The notes: generated from the letters alone by a model not told the origin. Positions 35,057 through 44,337 are shown, numbered from the stretch's first letter. The stretch: DNA of 64,000 nt from an uncultured Flavobacteriales bacterium (GCA_937876095.1 CALFIE010000004.1:1-64000); one strand, 5' to 3'. Numbers and translations are program-made.

Positions 35057-35488
35057 ATGTTTACAGACGAGTATTATATGAAGTTGGCACTTCAAGAAGC
35101 GGAAGTTGCCTTAGAAAAAGACGAAGTTCCTATTGGTTGCGTCATTGTTTCTAACAATCGAGTGATTGCAAGAGCGCACAATCTTACCCAAACTTTAAAT
35201 GATGTAACTGCACATGCAGAAATGCAAGCCATCACTTCGGCTGCCAATTTTTTGGGCGGAAAATATTTACAAAACTGTACGCTGTATGTTACGCTGGAAC
35301 CATGTGTAATGTGTTGTGGTGCGCTGAATTGGTCGCAAATTACCAAAGTAGTAATTGGTGCAACAGACGAAAAACGTGGCTACATCAATAAAAATCTTTC
35401 GTTGCACCCAAAAAGCAAATTGGTTTCAGGAATTTTAGAGAAAGAATGTTCAGACATTTTGGTGAAATTCTTTCAATCAAAAAGGTAA
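35057..35488 (+). CDS. tadA: tRNA-specific adenosine deaminase
   Basis: Deaminates wobble adenosine 34 to inosine in tRNA-Arg(ACG). The 143-residue deaminase has the zinc-site motifs HAEMQAI and PCVMCCGAL with the catalytic Glu in HAE, plus EVPIGCVIVSNN. Guanine deaminase-like relatives are an alternative, but size and motif fit TadA. ATG 35057 is used; a TTG two codons earlier is also possible. Confidence 0.93.
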   Translation: MFTDEYYMKLALQEAEVALEKDEVPIGCVIVSNNRVIARAHNLTQTLNDVTAHAEMQAITSAANFLGGKYLQNCTLYVTLEPCVMCCGALNWSQITKVVIGATDEKRGYINKNLSLHPKSKLVSGILEKECSDILVKFFQSKR

Positions 35489-35516
35489 ATTGGTACAAGT
35501 TTTTTTAATCATATAA

Positions 35517-35546
35517 AAAATCCCTCCAAAATTTTGGAGGGATTTA
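35517..35546. terminator. bidirectional terminator tadA / rplY
   Basis: A perfect 11-bp palindrome, TCCCTCCAAAA (35521-35531) / TTTTGGAGGGA (35532-35542), with an A-run before and a T-rich stretch after it. It lies between convergent tadA and rplY. Confidence 0.85.
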
Positions 35547-35569
35547 TATCTTTTATTTAAGATAATGTT

Positions 35570-36226
35570 TTATTCTTCAGTAGATTTCTCTTCGGTAGTT
35601 GGAACTAGAGGAGATTGATCTTTCACTTCTTCCGCTTCAACTTCATCTTCATCATCTTCTACTACAGCACCACCTTTCATTGCATTTCTAGACATCTTCA
35701 CAGCAACAACTACTGCATTATCTGGATGCATAAAAGAATAATTGGTAGTTTTGATATCTCCAACATATAATTTGTTACCAATTTTAAGTGGAGTAACATC
35801 AATCACTACTTCATCTGGTAAATTAGCAGGAAGCGCTTTTAATCTTAATTTTCTGAAAGATTGACGTAATGCTCCACCTGCAACAACACCTTTTGATCTA
35901 CCGATCAATCTTACTGGAACTTCCATAACTACTGGTTTATCAGCAGAAAGTTGATAAAAGTCAACGTGCAAAATTTTGTCTGTAATTGGGTGAAACTGAA
36001 TATCCTGAAGTACTGCAGGAATAGTAACGCCATTTAGCTCAATAGAAACTGTGTGTGCTTCAGGAGTGTATACCAAATCTTTGAAAGATTTTTCTTCGGT
36101 AGAAAAATTCAACGTTTCGGTTCCTCCGTAAACAACACAAGGAACTAGTTCAGCATCGCGTAGAGCTTTTGTAGATTTTTTGCCCACGCTTTCTCTTTTT
36201 GTGCCTTGAATTGTAATAGATTTCAT
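35570..36226 (-). CDS. rplY: 50S ribosomal protein L25 (general stress protein Ctc type)
   Basis: Binds 5S rRNA in the large subunit. At 218 residues it is the long CTC form, with an L25 domain (about 1-90, KRESVGKKSTKALRDAELVP then VVYGG) and a C-terminal TL5-like domain, ending in an acidic tail (VVEDDEDEVEAEEVKD). It stands alone with its own promoter and terminator and is not next to prs as in many bacteria. Confidence 0.96.
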   Translation of the reverse strand: MKSITIQGTKRESVGKKSTKALRDAELVPCVVYGGTETLNFSTEEKSFKDLVYTPEAHTVSIELNGVTIPAVLQDIQFHPITDKILHVDFYQLSADKPVVMEVPVRLIGRSKGVVAGGALRQSFRKLRLKALPANLPDEVVIDVTPLKIGNKLYVGDIKTTNYSFMHPDNAVVVAVKMSRNAMKGGAVVEDDEDEVEAEEVKDQSPLVPTTEEKSTEE

Positions 36227-36245
36227 TTATAAAATTTTAAGGTTG

Positions 36246-36253
36246 CAAAGATA
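36246..36253 (-). promoter_or_regulatory. -7 promoter element for rplY
   Basis: Reads TATCTTTG on the minus strand, 19 nt before the rplY start. Confidence 0.7.
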
Positions 36254-36349
36254 TACATTTTTTTGAAAAAATGTAGCGTATTTTTCTGAAAAATTGCAAT
36301 GGAAATCAAGCAATTCCGATTTGGTAATGCTTAGCTAATTTATAGGTGT

Positions 36350-37282
36350 TTAAACTTGCTTCAATGCCAAAATTTTATCTACAATTATTTGGGCCAATTT
36401 TTCTTTGCTTTGATGAGTCCAACCTGCAATATGCGGCGTTACAATTGCTTTATCTGAATGCAGCAGGAATTCTAAATCACTGTTTTTTTCATCAATTTGT
36501 TCAAAAGAAGCTTTCTCATATTCCAAAACATCTAAACAAGCTCCTTTAATTTTTCCTGATTTAATCGCTTCAACTAAATTTTTAGTTTTAATATTTTTTC
36601 CTCTTGCTGTATTGATGAGATAGAAGTTTCTTTGCATTTCTGCAATAAATTTTGCATCTATCAAATTGGTGGTTTCTGGAGTCAAAGGAACATGCAAACT
36701 CAAAACATCTGCTTGGTTTTTCAAATCTTGTAGCGAGACTTGTGTCGCAAATTGATCTTCTAGATTTGGCAGAATATCATAAAAAATAACTTTGCATCCA
36801 AAACCCGAAAGTCTTTTTGCTACTGCTTTTCCCATATTTCCGTAGCCAATAATTCCGAAGGTTTTCCCTAATAATTCGTCGCCACGATTTTCCTCGCGTT
36901 TCCAAATCCCTTCTCTTACTTCATTTGCAGCTACGAATAAGCGATTCATCAACACCAGCAACATTCCCAAAACGTGTTCTGCAACAGCGTCGCGATTTCC
37001 TTCTGGTGAATTGATTAGTTCTATCCCAATTTCTTTTGCTGCTTCAACGTCAATATTTTCCATTCCTGCTCCAACTCGGGCAATAAATTTCAAATTTTTG
37101 GCGTGCTGCAGGAAATTTTTATCCAATGGAATTCTACTTCTGATAATGATTCCGTCGTAATTCCCAATTTTTTGCAATACTTCTTCGTAGCTTGAAGTCA
37201 CATCTTCATCTACCACAAATCCATTCGCAAGCAATTGCTCTGTAATTAATGGATGATTGTGGTCTAATTGCAGAATTTTCAT
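36350..37282 (-). CDS. D-2-hydroxyacid dehydrogenase (phosphoglycerate dehydrogenase-like)
   Basis: An NAD-dependent dehydrogenase of 310 residues with Rossmann motif GIIGYGNMGKAVAKRL, catalytic Arg region LINTARGKNI and catalytic His in TPHIAGWTHQS. No C-terminal ACT domain is present, as in the short SerA enzymes of Bacteroidetes. Serine synthesis is the likely role, but no serC or serB lies nearby, so other 2-ketoacid reductases remain possible. Last of a three-gene minus-strand run. Confidence 0.88.
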   Translation of the reverse strand: MKILQLDHNHPLITEQLLANGFVVDEDVTSSYEEVLQKIGNYDGIIIRSRIPLDKNFLQHAKNLKFIARVGAGMENIDVEAAKEIGIELINSPEGNRDAVAEHVLGMLLVLMNRLFVAANEVREGIWKREENRGDELLGKTFGIIGYGNMGKAVAKRLSGFGCKVIFYDILPNLEDQFATQVSLQDLKNQADVLSLHVPLTPETTNLIDAKFIAEMQRNFYLINTARGKNIKTKNLVEAIKSGKIKGACLDVLEYEKASFEQIDEKNSDLEFLLHSDKAIVTPHIAGWTHQSKEKLAQIIVDKILALKQV

Positions 37283-37323
37283 AGGGTAATTTTCATCAAA
37301 AAAAATAATTTTGACTGCAAAAT

Positions 37324-37836
37324 TTATTGAAAAAGTTTTTTCAGTTCAGTTGCATCTGCAGGTTTCATTCTACCGGACAAAACGAGTGAAACTTCTTTTC
37401 GTCTTTGCGCAGCTGCAAAACGCTCTTTCTCGAGTTCAGTTTCTGGCTCCAATTGAGGAATTGGGACCGGTTTGTTGAATTCGTCTACCGCAACAAAGGT
37501 ATAAATACCTTCATTGGTATGGGTTTTTACTTGATTGATGGGATCATCTAACCAAACGTCTACATAAATTTCCATAGAGGTTGAAAACGCACGAGAAACT
37601 TTGGATTCCAGCACAACAATTCCACCTTCTGGAATTGGGTGGTTAAAAGAAACGTGGTTTACAGAAGCGGTAACAACTCTACGCTCGCAATGTCTGGCTG
37701 CGGAAATAGAAGCACACCTGTCCATTTTTGCAAGCAATTCTCCACCAAAAAGATTTCTGAGCGAATTGGTCTCATTAGGCAGCACGATGTTGGTCATAAT
37801 CGTGAGAGAATCACTTGGTTTTTTGCTCTGTTCCAT
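37324..37836 (-). CDS. acyl-CoA thioesterase (hotdog fold, YciA-like)
   Basis: Hydrolyses acyl-CoA to free acid and CoA; chain-length preference unknown. The 170-residue protein has the HGG-equivalent LFGGELLAKMDRCASISAARH and VNHVSFNHPIPEGGIVVLES, typical of the BACH/YciA group. Its start overlaps the end of the HU-like gene by 26 bp, so both are probably translated from one message. Confidence 0.9.
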   Translation of the reverse strand: MEQSKKPSDSLTIMTNIVLPNETNSLRNLFGGELLAKMDRCASISAARHCERRVVTASVNHVSFNHPIPEGGIVVLESKVSRAFSTSMEIYVDVWLDDPINQVKTHTNEGIYTFVAVDEFNKPVPIPQLEPETELEKERFAAAQRRKEVSLVLSGRMKPADATELKKLFQ

Positions 37837-38575
37837 TTTTTGGGGTAATTTCTTGGGTGTTATTAGTCGTAACTGTGGTTTTTTCGGTAGTCACTTTTTT
37901 CATTTTCAAAGAATTGATCTTAAGTGAATCTACTACCTGTTTTTGGCTGGTTGCAGGTGAAGTTGGCTCAATTCTATGGGTTGCGTTTTTCACAGAAAAA
38001 TCCCAAACTGATTTTTTTCCAAATAATTTTTCCTGATTGGTAATTCCGAGATAAATAAGACCAAGAATAGGCACTATTAATAGGAAAATCCAAAGTATAG
38101 AATTGTTAAACGTGTAACTTTTGTTATTGTTTTTATGCTTGCTGGTAATTTTCGCTTCAGAATTTAATTTTTTCAATTGAATTTCTTCTAAACCAAAAAA
38201 ATCAGATTTTACCTCTAAATTAGGACTGCTTATAAGTTTGATTCCTTCTTCTGTAGCTGTGAAATCACCCAAATTAGGCAAGTGAATTTTTCCCTTTTTC
38301 TGCAACTCCTCTTTCCATTTTGCGACTTCTTCTTTTATTTTGAATTGTACCACAAATAAGTTTTCGCTAGATTTTTCTGCAATAAATTTTGCCAAACTAT
38401 TGTTATACACATCTTGCTTTTCTTCAAAAATAAATTCTTGTTTTGGCGGCATCATTTTGCCTTGCTCCACATCTAACTTTGCAGAAGTTGTGTGTAAAGT
38501 AAGTACCCCAAAATCTGACAATTCTACCGAATTGTTTTCTTGTAAATAATTTGCGATATAGGTGGAAAGATTCAT
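37811..38575 (-). CDS. HU-like (CCDC81-type) membrane-anchored protein
   Basis: A 254-residue protein. The N-terminal ~150 residues fit the HU-CCDC81-type fold seen in Bacteroidetes envelope proteins: NLSTYIANYLQENNSVELSD, FGVLTLHTTSA, and a repeat of the same pattern at GKIHLPNLGDFTATEEG. One TM helix (about 160-180, ILWIFLLIVPILGLIYLG) is followed by a Ser/Thr-rich tail without a SPOR domain. The start is placed at 38575 because the alternative TTG at 38584 lies inside the promoter box. Confidence 0.75.
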   Translation of the reverse strand: MNLSTYIANYLQENNSVELSDFGVLTLHTTSAKLDVEQGKMMPPKQEFIFEEKQDVYNNSLAKFIAEKSSENLFVVQFKIKEEVAKWKEELQKKGKIHLPNLGDFTATEEGIKLISSPNLEVKSDFFGLEEIQLKKLNSEAKITSKHKNNNKSYTFNNSILWIFLLIVPILGLIYLGITNQEKLFGKKSVWDFSVKNATHRIEPTSPATSQKQVVDSLKINSLKMKKVTTEKTTVTTNNTQEITPKNGTEQKTK

Positions 38576-38581
38576 AATGCA

Positions 38582-38589
38582 CAAATTTA
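38582..38589 (-). promoter_or_regulatory. promoter TTG-N18-TAAATTTG
   Basis: TAAATTTG on the minus strand with TTG (38608-38610) 18 nt upstream. The box is only 6 nt from the ATG at 38575, implying a leaderless or nearly leaderless message. Confidence 0.7.
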
Positions 38590-38664
38590 AGATTTTTTAT
38601 CTGAAACCAAAAAAAAGACCACCTCCTAAAAAGCAGTCCAATTATCTTGTAAATTAGGTTTCTT

Positions 38665-39303
38665 TTATTTTTTGAACTTCAACACTTCTAATTCTGAACC
38701 ATTAGCAATAGAAACAATGTAATTTCCTGTTTGATTTACTTGTAAATCTATTGGGTTTTCTGTTGCTTTCATGATGCTGGATTGCAGTAATCTACCATTC
38801 ATATCATACACAGAAATTGTCAAATTTCCTTTTTTGTTGGTGTATAATTTCCCTGCTGAAACCACCGATTTCGTTTGCAATTTGGTGAGATCTGACAAAC
38901 CAAGAGTTGCAATAGTAACAGCACTCCAACCAGTTGCTCCAGCTGAAGCTGTTTGATCAGATGTTTGTGTTCCTGCATTATTATTATAAATAAAATTCAT
39001 ATTATTAATCGTGGTACCTGCATTATAAAATGACGCCAAATTAATACTATAAGTATAATTTCCACTTCCATCTGGACCCGTCATCAAAGTTCCAGGCCAT
39101 GCTCCAGTTGGATTTGTAAATAGAGTTTGTGTATTATCAGTCGTATTTATCCATGTATAAAGATAAACAGGAGTTGAACTAAATCCATTTGCTGGGAATT
39201 TAGTATTAAATGTAACCGTATTTCCTGAAATTGAAATGGTTGTTTGTGCATTTACCACTATAAAAGTAGTAAACAAAATAAAAATTGATATAAATTTTTT
39301 CAT
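38665..39303 (-). CDS. secreted protein with T9SS type A sorting tail
   Basis: A 212-residue exported protein with signal peptide ending TFIVVNAQ. The body (about 20-125) contains WINTTDNTQTLFTNPTGAWP and GNYTYSINLASFYNAG, reminiscent of starch-binding-like beta domains. The last ~70 residues match the type A sorting domain (GNLTISVYDMNGRLLQSS, NQTGNYIVSIANGSELEVLK, final KFKK), which directs export through the type IX system and is cleaved there. A surface-attached or secreted carbohydrate-binding role is an inference. Confidence 0.88.
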   Translation of the reverse strand: MKKFISIFILFTTFIVVNAQTTISISGNTVTFNTKFPANGFSSTPVYLYTWINTTDNTQTLFTNPTGAWPGTLMTGPDGSGNYTYSINLASFYNAGTTINNMNFIYNNNAGTQTSDQTASAGATGWSAVTIATLGLSDLTKLQTKSVVSAGKLYTNKKGNLTISVYDMNGRLLQSSIMKATENPIDLQVNQTGNYIVSIANGSELEVLKFKK

Positions 39304-39327
39304 AATAATAGTTAGTTAATGATATAA

Positions 39328-39335
39328 CAAATCTA
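39328..39335 (-). promoter_or_regulatory. -7 promoter element for the T9SS cargo gene
   Basis: Reads TAGATTTG on the minus strand, 24 nt before the start at 39303. Confidence 0.6.
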
Positions 39336-39379
39336 CTATCTTTTTTAATAAAAACCAGAACTTTTTACAATTATTTATT

Positions 39380-41479
39380 CTACAATTCCCAAGTTATCCC
39401 AAACATAAAATTAATGCCTGCTTGTGAATAATAATAGGGAGAACTATCCCAGACAAAACCATTACTCACATATCTTTTATTAAAAATATTATTCAATAAA
39501 AATTTGAAAGCAAGACTAGATTTTTCAAAATTGAGTGCGTATTTTACATTGAAATCGGTCAAGAAATAGCTTGGTAAATGCAATTCTGTGTTGTTCGTGT
39601 TATCTAAGTATTGCCTCGAAATATATTGATTTTGCAGCCCAATTTCGAAACTTTTGGTTGGTTGATAATGAATTAAGAAATTTCCTATAAAATTAGGCGA
39701 AAACGAAATTGTAGTATCTCCCAGATTTTCGATACCAGTAGAAGTTTCTTTTTTAAAATCGATGTTTTTATTTTGACTAAAGGTAACATTGCCAGAAAGT
39801 TGTACTTTTTCTGAAATTTTTGCAAGAGCTCCCAGTTCCAAACCACTTCGGTACGATTTCCCAGAATTGGTTCTGATGAATTCTCCAACTTGGTTAATTT
39901 GTCCACTCAAAACCAACTGATTCAGGTAATACATATAATAGGCGTTCGCAGAAATCTGAAAAATCCCCCAATTTTTCTCTAATCCCACTTCGAAATCGTG
40001 TAATTTTTCTGCTTGAGTTTCTGAATTCGCAACCAAATCGTCTCTATTCGGTTCACGATGTGCGTGTGCATAAGACACAAAGATTTTACCTCCAGAAATT
40101 CGAAAATTAGCTCCAAATTTTGGATTGAAAAACAGCCATTTTTTTCGCATATCTATTCCGTCATCACCATTTTGTAGGAGCCACGTTTTGTAATCTAAAT
40201 TACGCAGTTGTAAATCTCCAAAAAACTCTACATTTTTCAAACTGAAAATGGCTTTTATAAATCCTGAAACTTCGTTTTTCAGAGCATTGTTTCGGTAATA
40301 TTCGTGCTCTACAATTTGTGGAAAATCTACACCTGAAACATTCCCGAAATGTCTCCCAAAATATTGATTGGCAACCAAGCCTGCATTCAAATTCCAACGT
40401 TCAAACTTCCCAAAAAGATTAGAAACAAAGCCATGAAAATCATTATCTAGCCATTTTTTTCTAATGAAATCTGCATACACTTCACTTCCTTGGTTTGGCA
40501 AATTATATTTGGCAAAAGAATCACCTTGTTTATAGTTTTCATAGTAACCTTTTCCTTTGGTATAATGAAAAGTGGTTTCCAAATTCCAGTTTTTATTAAA
40601 ATTCTGCCGCCACAACAATTGATAATGATTTTGGTGGTAATTATCGGTTTCATTGTTGTAATAACCAATAATATTCTCCCAATTTGCGTCGTAAATTGCA
40701 CCAGAATAGTTCATTTTTGGGTTGGTTTCCCAAGTTGTTTTATCAATCCCGTTCCAAGCTTGGTAGGTTTTTTCTTTTCCACCAAAAGCCATTAATCTAA
40801 TTTTGGTGTTTTTTCCTTCAAAAAGAGCCGTAAAATTATATGAATCTAGGTTAGAAAAAGCACGGTCTATATAACCATCTGAATGTATTTTGGAATACCG
40901 AGCCAAAACCGAAAGTCGATTGTTCCAAAACTTCCCAGAATTGATTTCTGCTCCATATTTATAAGTATTGAAAGAGCCAAAACTGTCATCGGTACGAACT
41001 GAAAATTGTTCAGATGGATTTTTAGAAAGTATATTTACACTCGCTCCAAAAGACGAAACTCCGTTGCTTGAAGTTCCTACACCTCTTTGTAATACAATAT
41101 TAGAAGCCGAACTTGCCAAATCTGGCACATCTACAAAATACGTTCCCTGACTTTCAGAATCGTTGTAAGGGACTCCATTCATCATCACATTGATTCCGTT
41201 TCCACCAACTCCACGAATTCTGAAACCAGTATATCCTACTCCATTTCCCGCATCTGAAGTGGTTGTGACCGACGTTTGATTTTTGAGCAAAATCGGCAAA
41301 TCTTGCCCCAAATTTTTGTAGTCTAAATCTCGTTGAACATTGATGATTTCTTTGGCAACAGGAAGTCTTTTGGTAAAATTGACAGCTTCTATTTGTTGCT
41401 CTGCAATAGTGTCTTTCTTGGTTTGTGCAAAATTTGCAACTGGACTCAGACAAAGTCCTAAAAAAACAAATCCTTTCAT
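39380..41479 (-). CDS. TonB-dependent receptor, likely for thiamine compounds
   Basis: A 699-residue outer-membrane active transporter. After a signal peptide (to about 19) comes a plug domain (about 45-150; LLKNQTSVTTTSDAGNGVGY, IRGVGGNGINVMMNGVPYND) and a beta-barrel ending in aromatic GITWEL. There is no carboxypeptidase-like N-terminal extension. The TPP riboswitch in its leader shows control by thiamine pyrophosphate, so thiamine or a precursor is the likely substrate; TPP-controlled outer-membrane receptors are known in Bacteroidetes. No thiamine biosynthesis gene is adjacent. Confidence 0.92.
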   Translation of the reverse strand: MKGFVFLGLCLSPVANFAQTKKDTIAEQQIEAVNFTKRLPVAKEIINVQRDLDYKNLGQDLPILLKNQTSVTTTSDAGNGVGYTGFRIRGVGGNGINVMMNGVPYNDSESQGTYFVDVPDLASSASNIVLQRGVGTSSNGVSSFGASVNILSKNPSEQFSVRTDDSFGSFNTYKYGAEINSGKFWNNRLSVLARYSKIHSDGYIDRAFSNLDSYNFTALFEGKNTKIRLMAFGGKEKTYQAWNGIDKTTWETNPKMNYSGAIYDANWENIIGYYNNETDNYHQNHYQLLWRQNFNKNWNLETTFHYTKGKGYYENYKQGDSFAKYNLPNQGSEVYADFIRKKWLDNDFHGFVSNLFGKFERWNLNAGLVANQYFGRHFGNVSGVDFPQIVEHEYYRNNALKNEVSGFIKAIFSLKNVEFFGDLQLRNLDYKTWLLQNGDDGIDMRKKWLFFNPKFGANFRISGGKIFVSYAHAHREPNRDDLVANSETQAEKLHDFEVGLEKNWGIFQISANAYYMYYLNQLVLSGQINQVGEFIRTNSGKSYRSGLELGALAKISEKVQLSGNVTFSQNKNIDFKKETSTGIENLGDTTISFSPNFIGNFLIHYQPTKSFEIGLQNQYISRQYLDNTNNTELHLPSYFLTDFNVKYALNFEKSSLAFKFLLNNIFNKRYVSNGFVWDSSPYYYSQAGINFMFGITWEL

Positions 41480-41557
41480 TCTTTTAAATTTTTTTTAATT
41501 AAAAATTAATTGAACAAAAGGGGAAATAAGATTAAATATTTTTGCGAAGAATTTCAC

Positions 41558-41634
41558 AAATTTCCCTTAACAACATTACTTGTTCAGGTTCTTTGGGTAT
41601 AATCTCAGCCTTTCACAGCACCCCTTTTTCTGTG
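41558..41634 (-). promoter_or_regulatory. TPP riboswitch (THI element)
   Basis: Read on the minus strand it contains the THI-box core: GGGGTGC, GGCTGAGATTATACCC, GAACCTGAACAAGTAATG and closing AAGGG, in the right order and spacing. It sits between a -7 box (41636-41643) and the receptor start (41479). When TPP binds, expression of the receptor should fall. This and the 41480-41557 leader account for much of the 366-bp gap before aconitase. Confidence 0.95.
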
Positions 41635-41635
41635 G

Positions 41636-41643
41636 CAAATATA
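41636..41643 (-). promoter_or_regulatory. -7 promoter element for riboswitch and receptor
   Basis: Reads TATATTTG on the minus strand, immediately upstream of the TPP aptamer, so transcription would start at the aptamer's 5' edge. Confidence 0.75.
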
Positions 41644-41793
41644 CGTGTTTTTACCAATAAGTAATGACCCAAAATCTGTATCTAAATTCCTGAAAATACG
41701 GTTTTGAATAACCATAGTGTTATATATAGATAAATTGCATACAATTCATACAAATTCTTAATGATTTTTTGCAATAAAAACGCTAAAATTTTG

Positions 41794-41801
41794 TAATTTT
41801 G
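41794..41801 (+). promoter_or_regulatory. -7 promoter element for aconitase
   Basis: TAATTTTG lies 44 nt before the aconitase ATG. A TTG at 41769-41771 is 22 nt upstream, slightly long for the -33 element. Confidence 0.6.
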
Positions 41802-41845
41802 GAAACCATTTAAACTATCATTTAATCTTTATAAAAAATTGGAAT

Positions 41846-44122
41846 ATGACTTTTGACATTGACATGATTAAGAAAGTGTATGAGCGCTATCCTGAAAGAG
41901 TGGAAGCAGCTAGAAAAGCGGTTGGAAAACCGTTAACACTTTCCGAAAAAATTCTTTACACACATCTTTGGGAAGGAAATGCTTCTCAAAATTATGAAAG
42001 AGGAAACTCCTACGTAGATTTTGCTCCAGACAGAGTTGCTATGCAAGATGCAACCGCACAAATGGCGCTACTACAATTTATGCAAGCAGGCAAATCCAAA
42101 GTTGCCGTTCCTTCTACTGCACACGCAGATCACCTAATACAAGCAAAAATTGGTGCAGATAAAGATCTACAAGAAGGTCTTAATAAAAATAACGAAGTTT
42201 TCAATTTTTTAAGTTCCGTTTGTGACAAATATGGAATTGGTTTCTGGAAACCAGGTGCAGGTATTATACACCAAGTAGTTTTAGAAAATTATGCATTTCC
42301 TGGTGGAATGATGATTGGTACCGACTCCCACACTGTAAATGCAGGTGGTTTAGGTATGGTTGCAATTGGTGTTGGTGGTGCAGATGCTGTAGATGTAATG
42401 GCAGGAATGGCTTGGGAACTGAAAATGCCAAAACTAATTGGGATAAAACTTACTGGCAAATTAAGTGGGTGGACTTCTGCAAAAGATGTTATCCTAAAAG
42501 TTGCCGGAATCCTTACTGTAAAAGGTGGTACTGGTTGTATCGTTGAATATTTCGGCGAAGGAGCCAAATCTCTTTCTGCAACCGGTAAAGGTACTATTTG
42601 TAATATGGGTGCCGAAATTGGTGCTACTACTTCTACTTTCGGTTACGATGATTCTATGCGTAGATATCTTGCTGCAACTGGCAGACAAGACGTTGTAGAT
42701 GCTGCCGATAAAATTGCGGAACATTTAACTGGGGATGATGAAGTATATGCACACCCAGAAAATTATTTTGATCAAGTAATTGAAATTAATTTATCTGAAT
42801 TAACGCCGCATCTTAACGGACCATTCACTCCAGATTTGGCAACTCCAGTTTCTGAATTTAAAGAAAAAGCCATTAAAAACGATTGGCCTTTGGATATTGA
42901 ATGGGCGCTTATTGGTTCTTGTACCAATTCGTCTTACGAAGATTTGGCTAGAGCTGCTTCTATTGTAGAAGACGCTGTTGCAAAAGGCGTGAAACCAAAA
43001 GCAATTTTAGGAATCAATCCAGGTTCGGAACAAGTACGATATACTGCTGAAAGAGATGGATTAATTGATACCTTCAAAAAATTTGAAAACGCAAGGATTT
43101 TCACCAATGCTTGTGGACCTTGTATTGGACAATGGGACAGAGCAGGTGCAGAAAAACAAGAAAAAAACTCCATCATACATTCATTCAACAGAAATTTTGC
43201 AAAAAGAGCAGATGGAAATCCTAACACACACGCTTTTGTAGCTTCACCAGAAATGGTTGCTGCAGTAGCAATTTCAGGAAGGTTAGATTTTAATCCGATT
43301 ACCGATACACTTACCAACCAAAATGGTGAACAAATAAAACTGAACGAACCAAAAGGTGACGAATTACCAACCAAAGGTTTCGCTGTGGACGATAATGGTT
43401 ACCAAGCTCCTGCTGAAGATGGTTCCAAAGTTCAGGTTAATGTAAGCCCTACTTCGGATCGTTTGCAATTATTAGAACCTTTCAAACCTTGGGACGGCAA
43501 AAATATTTCTGGCGCAAAATTATTAATCAAAGCGCAAGGAAAATGTACTACTGACCATATTTCTATGGCAGGACCGTGGTTGAAATACAGAGGACATCTA
43601 GATAATATTTCTAATAACATGTTGATTGGCGCAGTAAACGCCTACAATATGGAAACTAACAAAGTGAAAAATGGTTTAACTGGTGAATTTGGTGAAGTTC
43701 CTGCTGTTGCAAGAGCATACAAAGCAGCTGGTGTTCCTTCTATTGTAGTTGGTGACCAAAATTATGGGGAAGGTTCTTCTAGAGAACACGCAGCTATGGA
43801 ACCGAGACATCTTGGTGTAAGTGCTGTTTTGGTGAAATCTTTCGCAAGAATCCACGAAACCAACCTGAAAAAACAAGGAATGTTAGCACTTACTTTCGCT
43901 AATCCTGAAGATTATGATAAAATTCAGGAAGATGATGTGGTGAACTTCTTAGACTTAGATCAATTTGCTCCTGGTAAACAATTGACCATAGAATTCATCC
44001 ACAAAGATGGCAGCAAAGATGTTATTTTTGCAAATCATACCTACAACGAACAACAAATTGGATGGTTCAGAGCAGGTTCTGCACTCAATTTGATTGCAGC
44101 TGAAGCCGCAAAAAATGCCTAA
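41846..44122 (+). CDS. acn: aconitate hydratase (mitochondrial-type)
   Basis: Interconverts citrate and isocitrate in the TCA cycle. The 758-residue length and start (YERYPERVEAARKAVGKPLT) fit the mitochondrial-type aconitase of Bacteroidetes rather than AcnA (~890) or AcnB. The [4Fe-4S] ligands lie in GSCTNSSYED and NACGPCIGQW. The swivel domain has GDQNYGEGSSREHAAMEPRHLG. Monocistronic with promoter and terminator; no citrate synthase or IDH gene is adjacent. Confidence 0.97.
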   Translation: MTFDIDMIKKVYERYPERVEAARKAVGKPLTLSEKILYTHLWEGNASQNYERGNSYVDFAPDRVAMQDATAQMALLQFMQAGKSKVAVPSTAHADHLIQAKIGADKDLQEGLNKNNEVFNFLSSVCDKYGIGFWKPGAGIIHQVVLENYAFPGGMMIGTDSHTVNAGGLGMVAIGVGGADAVDVMAGMAWELKMPKLIGIKLTGKLSGWTSAKDVILKVAGILTVKGGTGCIVEYFGEGAKSLSATGKGTICNMGAEIGATTSTFGYDDSMRRYLAATGRQDVVDAADKIAEHLTGDDEVYAHPENYFDQVIEINLSELTPHLNGPFTPDLATPVSEFKEKAIKNDWPLDIEWALIGSCTNSSYEDLARAASIVEDAVAKGVKPKAILGINPGSEQVRYTAERDGLIDTFKKFENARIFTNACGPCIGQWDRAGAEKQEKNSIIHSFNRNFAKRADGNPNTHAFVASPEMVAAVAISGRLDFNPITDTLTNQNGEQIKLNEPKGDELPTKGFAVDDNGYQAPAEDGSKVQVNVSPTSDRLQLLEPFKPWDGKNISGAKLLIKAQGKCTTDHISMAGPWLKYRGHLDNISNNMLIGAVNAYNMETNKVKNGLTGEFGEVPAVARAYKAAGVPSIVVGDQNYGEGSSREHAAMEPRHLGVSAVLVKSFARIHETNLKKQGMLALTFANPEDYDKIQEDDVVNFLDLDQFAPGKQLTIEFIHKDGSKDVIFANHTYNEQQIGWFRAGSALNLIAAEAAKNA

Positions 44123-44142
44123 CATTTTTTAAATAAATATGC

Positions 44143-44174
44143 AAAACCGTTCAAGAAATTGAGCGGTTTTTTTT
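44143..44174 (+). terminator. Rho-independent terminator of aconitase
   Basis: AAACCGTTCAA pairs with TTGAGCGGTTT (one G-U) around a GAAA loop, then a T-run. It begins about 20 nt after the stop. Confidence 0.85.
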
Positions 44175-44337
44175 CTAATAAGATGTTTTAGATACATCTG
44201 ATTTGAATTCACTGATTAATAAATTTGAAACTAAATAATTTTCACATCAATAAATTTAGTATAATTGTAAGATTGTTTTATTTGGATTTTTATATGCTTA
44301 TACATAGGCGCAAAAAGATTTATTAATAATTATAACA

